A stretch of 6,127 nt of DNA from Vulcanimicrobiota bacterium. GTDB taxonomy: Bacteria; Vulcanimicrobiota; Vulcanimicrobiia; Vulcanimicrobiales; Vulcanimicrobiaceae. The notes under the pieces were generated by a model that was given only the letters and a program-made list of their open reading frames with translations, had not been told where the DNA came from and did no database searches. The position numbers and the translations under genes are program-made. The DNA lies in the NCBI GenBank assembly GCA_019233165.1, contig JAFAMS010000081.1:1-6127 (forward strand). Direction: 5' to 3'. Below, piece after piece: positions 5,202-6,127 of the stretch; the first letter of the stretch is position 1; each line of letters opens with the position of its first letter.

Positions 5202-6127
5202 GTGGCTAAAGCTCGGACCGTCTTCTTCTGTTCCGCGTGCGGTTTCGAGGCGCCCCGTTGGCTCGGCCGCTGTCCGAGCTGCGAAGGCTGGAACACCTTT
5301 GCCGAAGCGCCGGCTCTGCGCCCGGCAAAGACCGCCGCGCCGCGAGCGGTGACGGCCGCCCCGGGCGGACCACAGCGTTTAGGCGACGTCTCGAGCGAAC
5401 ACGAAGCGCGCGTCCCCAGCGGGATCGCGGAGTTCGACGCGCTCCTCGGCGGCGGGGTCGTCCCGGGGAGCGCCGTCCTCATCGGTGGGCCGCCGGGCGC
5501 CGGAAAATCGACGTTGATGCTGCAGCTCGCCGACCGGCTGTGCGCGCACGCAGGGCCGGTCGTCTACGTCTGTGGCGAAGAATCGGCGGCGCAAGTCCGG
5601 TTGCGCGCGCGACGGCTCGGCGTCGGCGACGAGCTCCTGATCTTCCCCGAGACGAACCTGCGGGCCGTCCTGGACGCGCTCGAATCGACGCGTCCCCGTG
5701 CGCTTGTCGTCGATTCGATCCAAACCGTTTGGCTGCCGGAGATCGAATCGTCCGCGGGCAGCGCGATGCAAGTTCGCGAGTCGGCACAAGCGCTCGTCGA
5801 GCACGCAAAGCGCACGGGGTGCGCCGTCTTCATCGTCGGCCACGTCACCAAAGAGGGGACGATCGCGGGGCCGCGGCTGCTCGAGCATCTTGTCGACACC
5901 GTTCTCTACTTCGAAGGCGAAGCGAGCGGCGAGTTCCGCATCTTGCGCGCGACGAAAAATCGTTTCGGCAGCGTCGACGAGATCTGCGTCTTCACGATCG
6001 ACGAACGCGGACTCCACGACGTGCGCGATCCCTCGGGACTCTTCGTGCAAAACGAGCGAGTCGGTGCGAGCGGCTCCTGCGTCGTTCCGAGCGTCGTCGG
6101 CTCGCGCCCCGTGCTGGTCGAGATCCA
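5202..6127 (+). CDS. radA: DNA repair/recombination protein RadA (Sms), C-terminus outside window
   Basis: RadA is a RecA-like ATPase that promotes branch migration and processing of recombination intermediates on DNA. The visible 308 residues carry the N-terminal zinc finger with C10, C13, C24 and C27 (FFCSACG...RCPSC). Next come the Walker A loop GGPPGAGKST (95-104), GEES (125-128), a Walker B-like LVVDSIQT (168-175), VGHVTKEG (212-219), AGPRLLEHLVDTVLYFEGE (222-240) and the RadA-specific KNRFG motif (252-256). The sequence stops at the start of the C-terminal Lon-like domain, near the family-typical RPVLVEIQ stretch, so roughly 150 residues are expected beyond the edge. The GTG at 5202 is the only plausible start: the in-frame stop at 5157 is close and no other ATG/GTG/TTG lies between. 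It is transcribed divergently from the acyltransferase. No truncation or frameshift is seen inside the window. Confidence 0.97.
   Translation, partial: MAKARTVFFCSACGFEAPRWLGRCPSCEGWNTFAEAPALRPAKTAAPRAVTAAPGGPQRLGDVSSEHEARVPSGIAEFDALLGGGVVPGSAVLIGGPPGAGKSTLMLQLADRLCAHAGPVVYVCGEESAAQVRLRARRLGVGDELLIFPETNLRAVLDALESTRPRALVVDSIQTVWLPEIESSAGSAMQVRESAQALVEHAKRTGCAVFIVGHVTKEGTIAGPRLLEHLVDTVLYFEGEASGEFRILRATKNRFGSVDEICVFTIDERGLHDVRDPSGLFVQNERVGASGSCVVPSVVGSRPVLVEI

Noticed and set aside
4541..5209. Plus-strand open frame of 222 codons opposite the acyltransferase, ending just past the radA start.
   Set aside because: It is highly charged with no motifs and is opposed by a clear membrane protein; considered as a radA leader gene but not supported.
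5168..5482. N-terminal extension of the acyltransferase by 105 residues.
   Set aside because: The extension is antisense to the radA zinc-finger region, has no signal or membrane features, and the family N-terminal motif begins right after the TTG at 5167.
5379..6050. Minus-strand open frame of 223 codons opposite radA.
   Set aside because: It is a shadow of the radA coding strand; radA has its zinc finger, Walker A and KNRFG motifs in full.

Overview
The window is a dense, high-GC stretch of bacterial chromosome (about two-thirds GC by eye) holding seven protein-coding genes and almost no non-coding DNA. Six genes lie on the minus strand. In transcription order they are: an acyltransferase-3 membrane protein (5167-3968), cytidylate kinase cmk (3957-3274), a PlsC-type 1-acylglycerol-3-phosphate acyltransferase (3277-2669), ispH (2679-1837), a trans-isoprenyl diphosphate synthase (1829-831) and a GT-C-type membrane glycosyltransferase that runs off the left edge (834-1). 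The seventh gene, radA/sms, is divergent on the plus strand and runs off the right edge (5202-6127).

The minus-strand genes are packed like one operon. Junctions are a 10-nt gap, a 4-nt overlap (GTGA), an 11-nt overlap, a 7-nt gap and a 4-nt overlap (TTGA). The cmk-plsC-ispH core is a familiar housekeeping neighbourhood in many bacteria. Flanking it here are an envelope-type O-acyltransferase upstream, and a prenyl synthase plus a polytopic glycosyltransferase downstream. Functionally this joins CMP/dCMP phosphorylation (CTP supply, which also feeds CDP-lipid synthesis), phosphatidic acid formation, the last step of the MEP isoprenoid pathway, chain elongation of IPP/DMAPP, and two membrane enzymes that probably modify surface glycans or lipids. 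RadA, a recombination helicase, shares only the 34-nt divergent intergenic region.

Six of the seven assigned starts are GTG or TTG; only cmk begins with ATG. Taxonomy cannot be fixed from this window. High GC, the MEP pathway and the gene order fit an uncultivated high-GC lineage, for example Eremiobacterota (WPS-2) or a relative of Actinobacteria/Chloroflexi, but that is a guess from protein flavour.

I found no RNA gene, CRISPR array, insertion sequence or clear terminator. Small-scale structures seen are a 15-bp tandem near-duplication containing a perfect 14-bp palindrome in the prenyl synthase gene, and two short inverted repeats between radA and the acyltransferase. I do not see a convincing previously undescribed system; the window is mostly ordinary core metabolism with a somewhat unusual operon composition.
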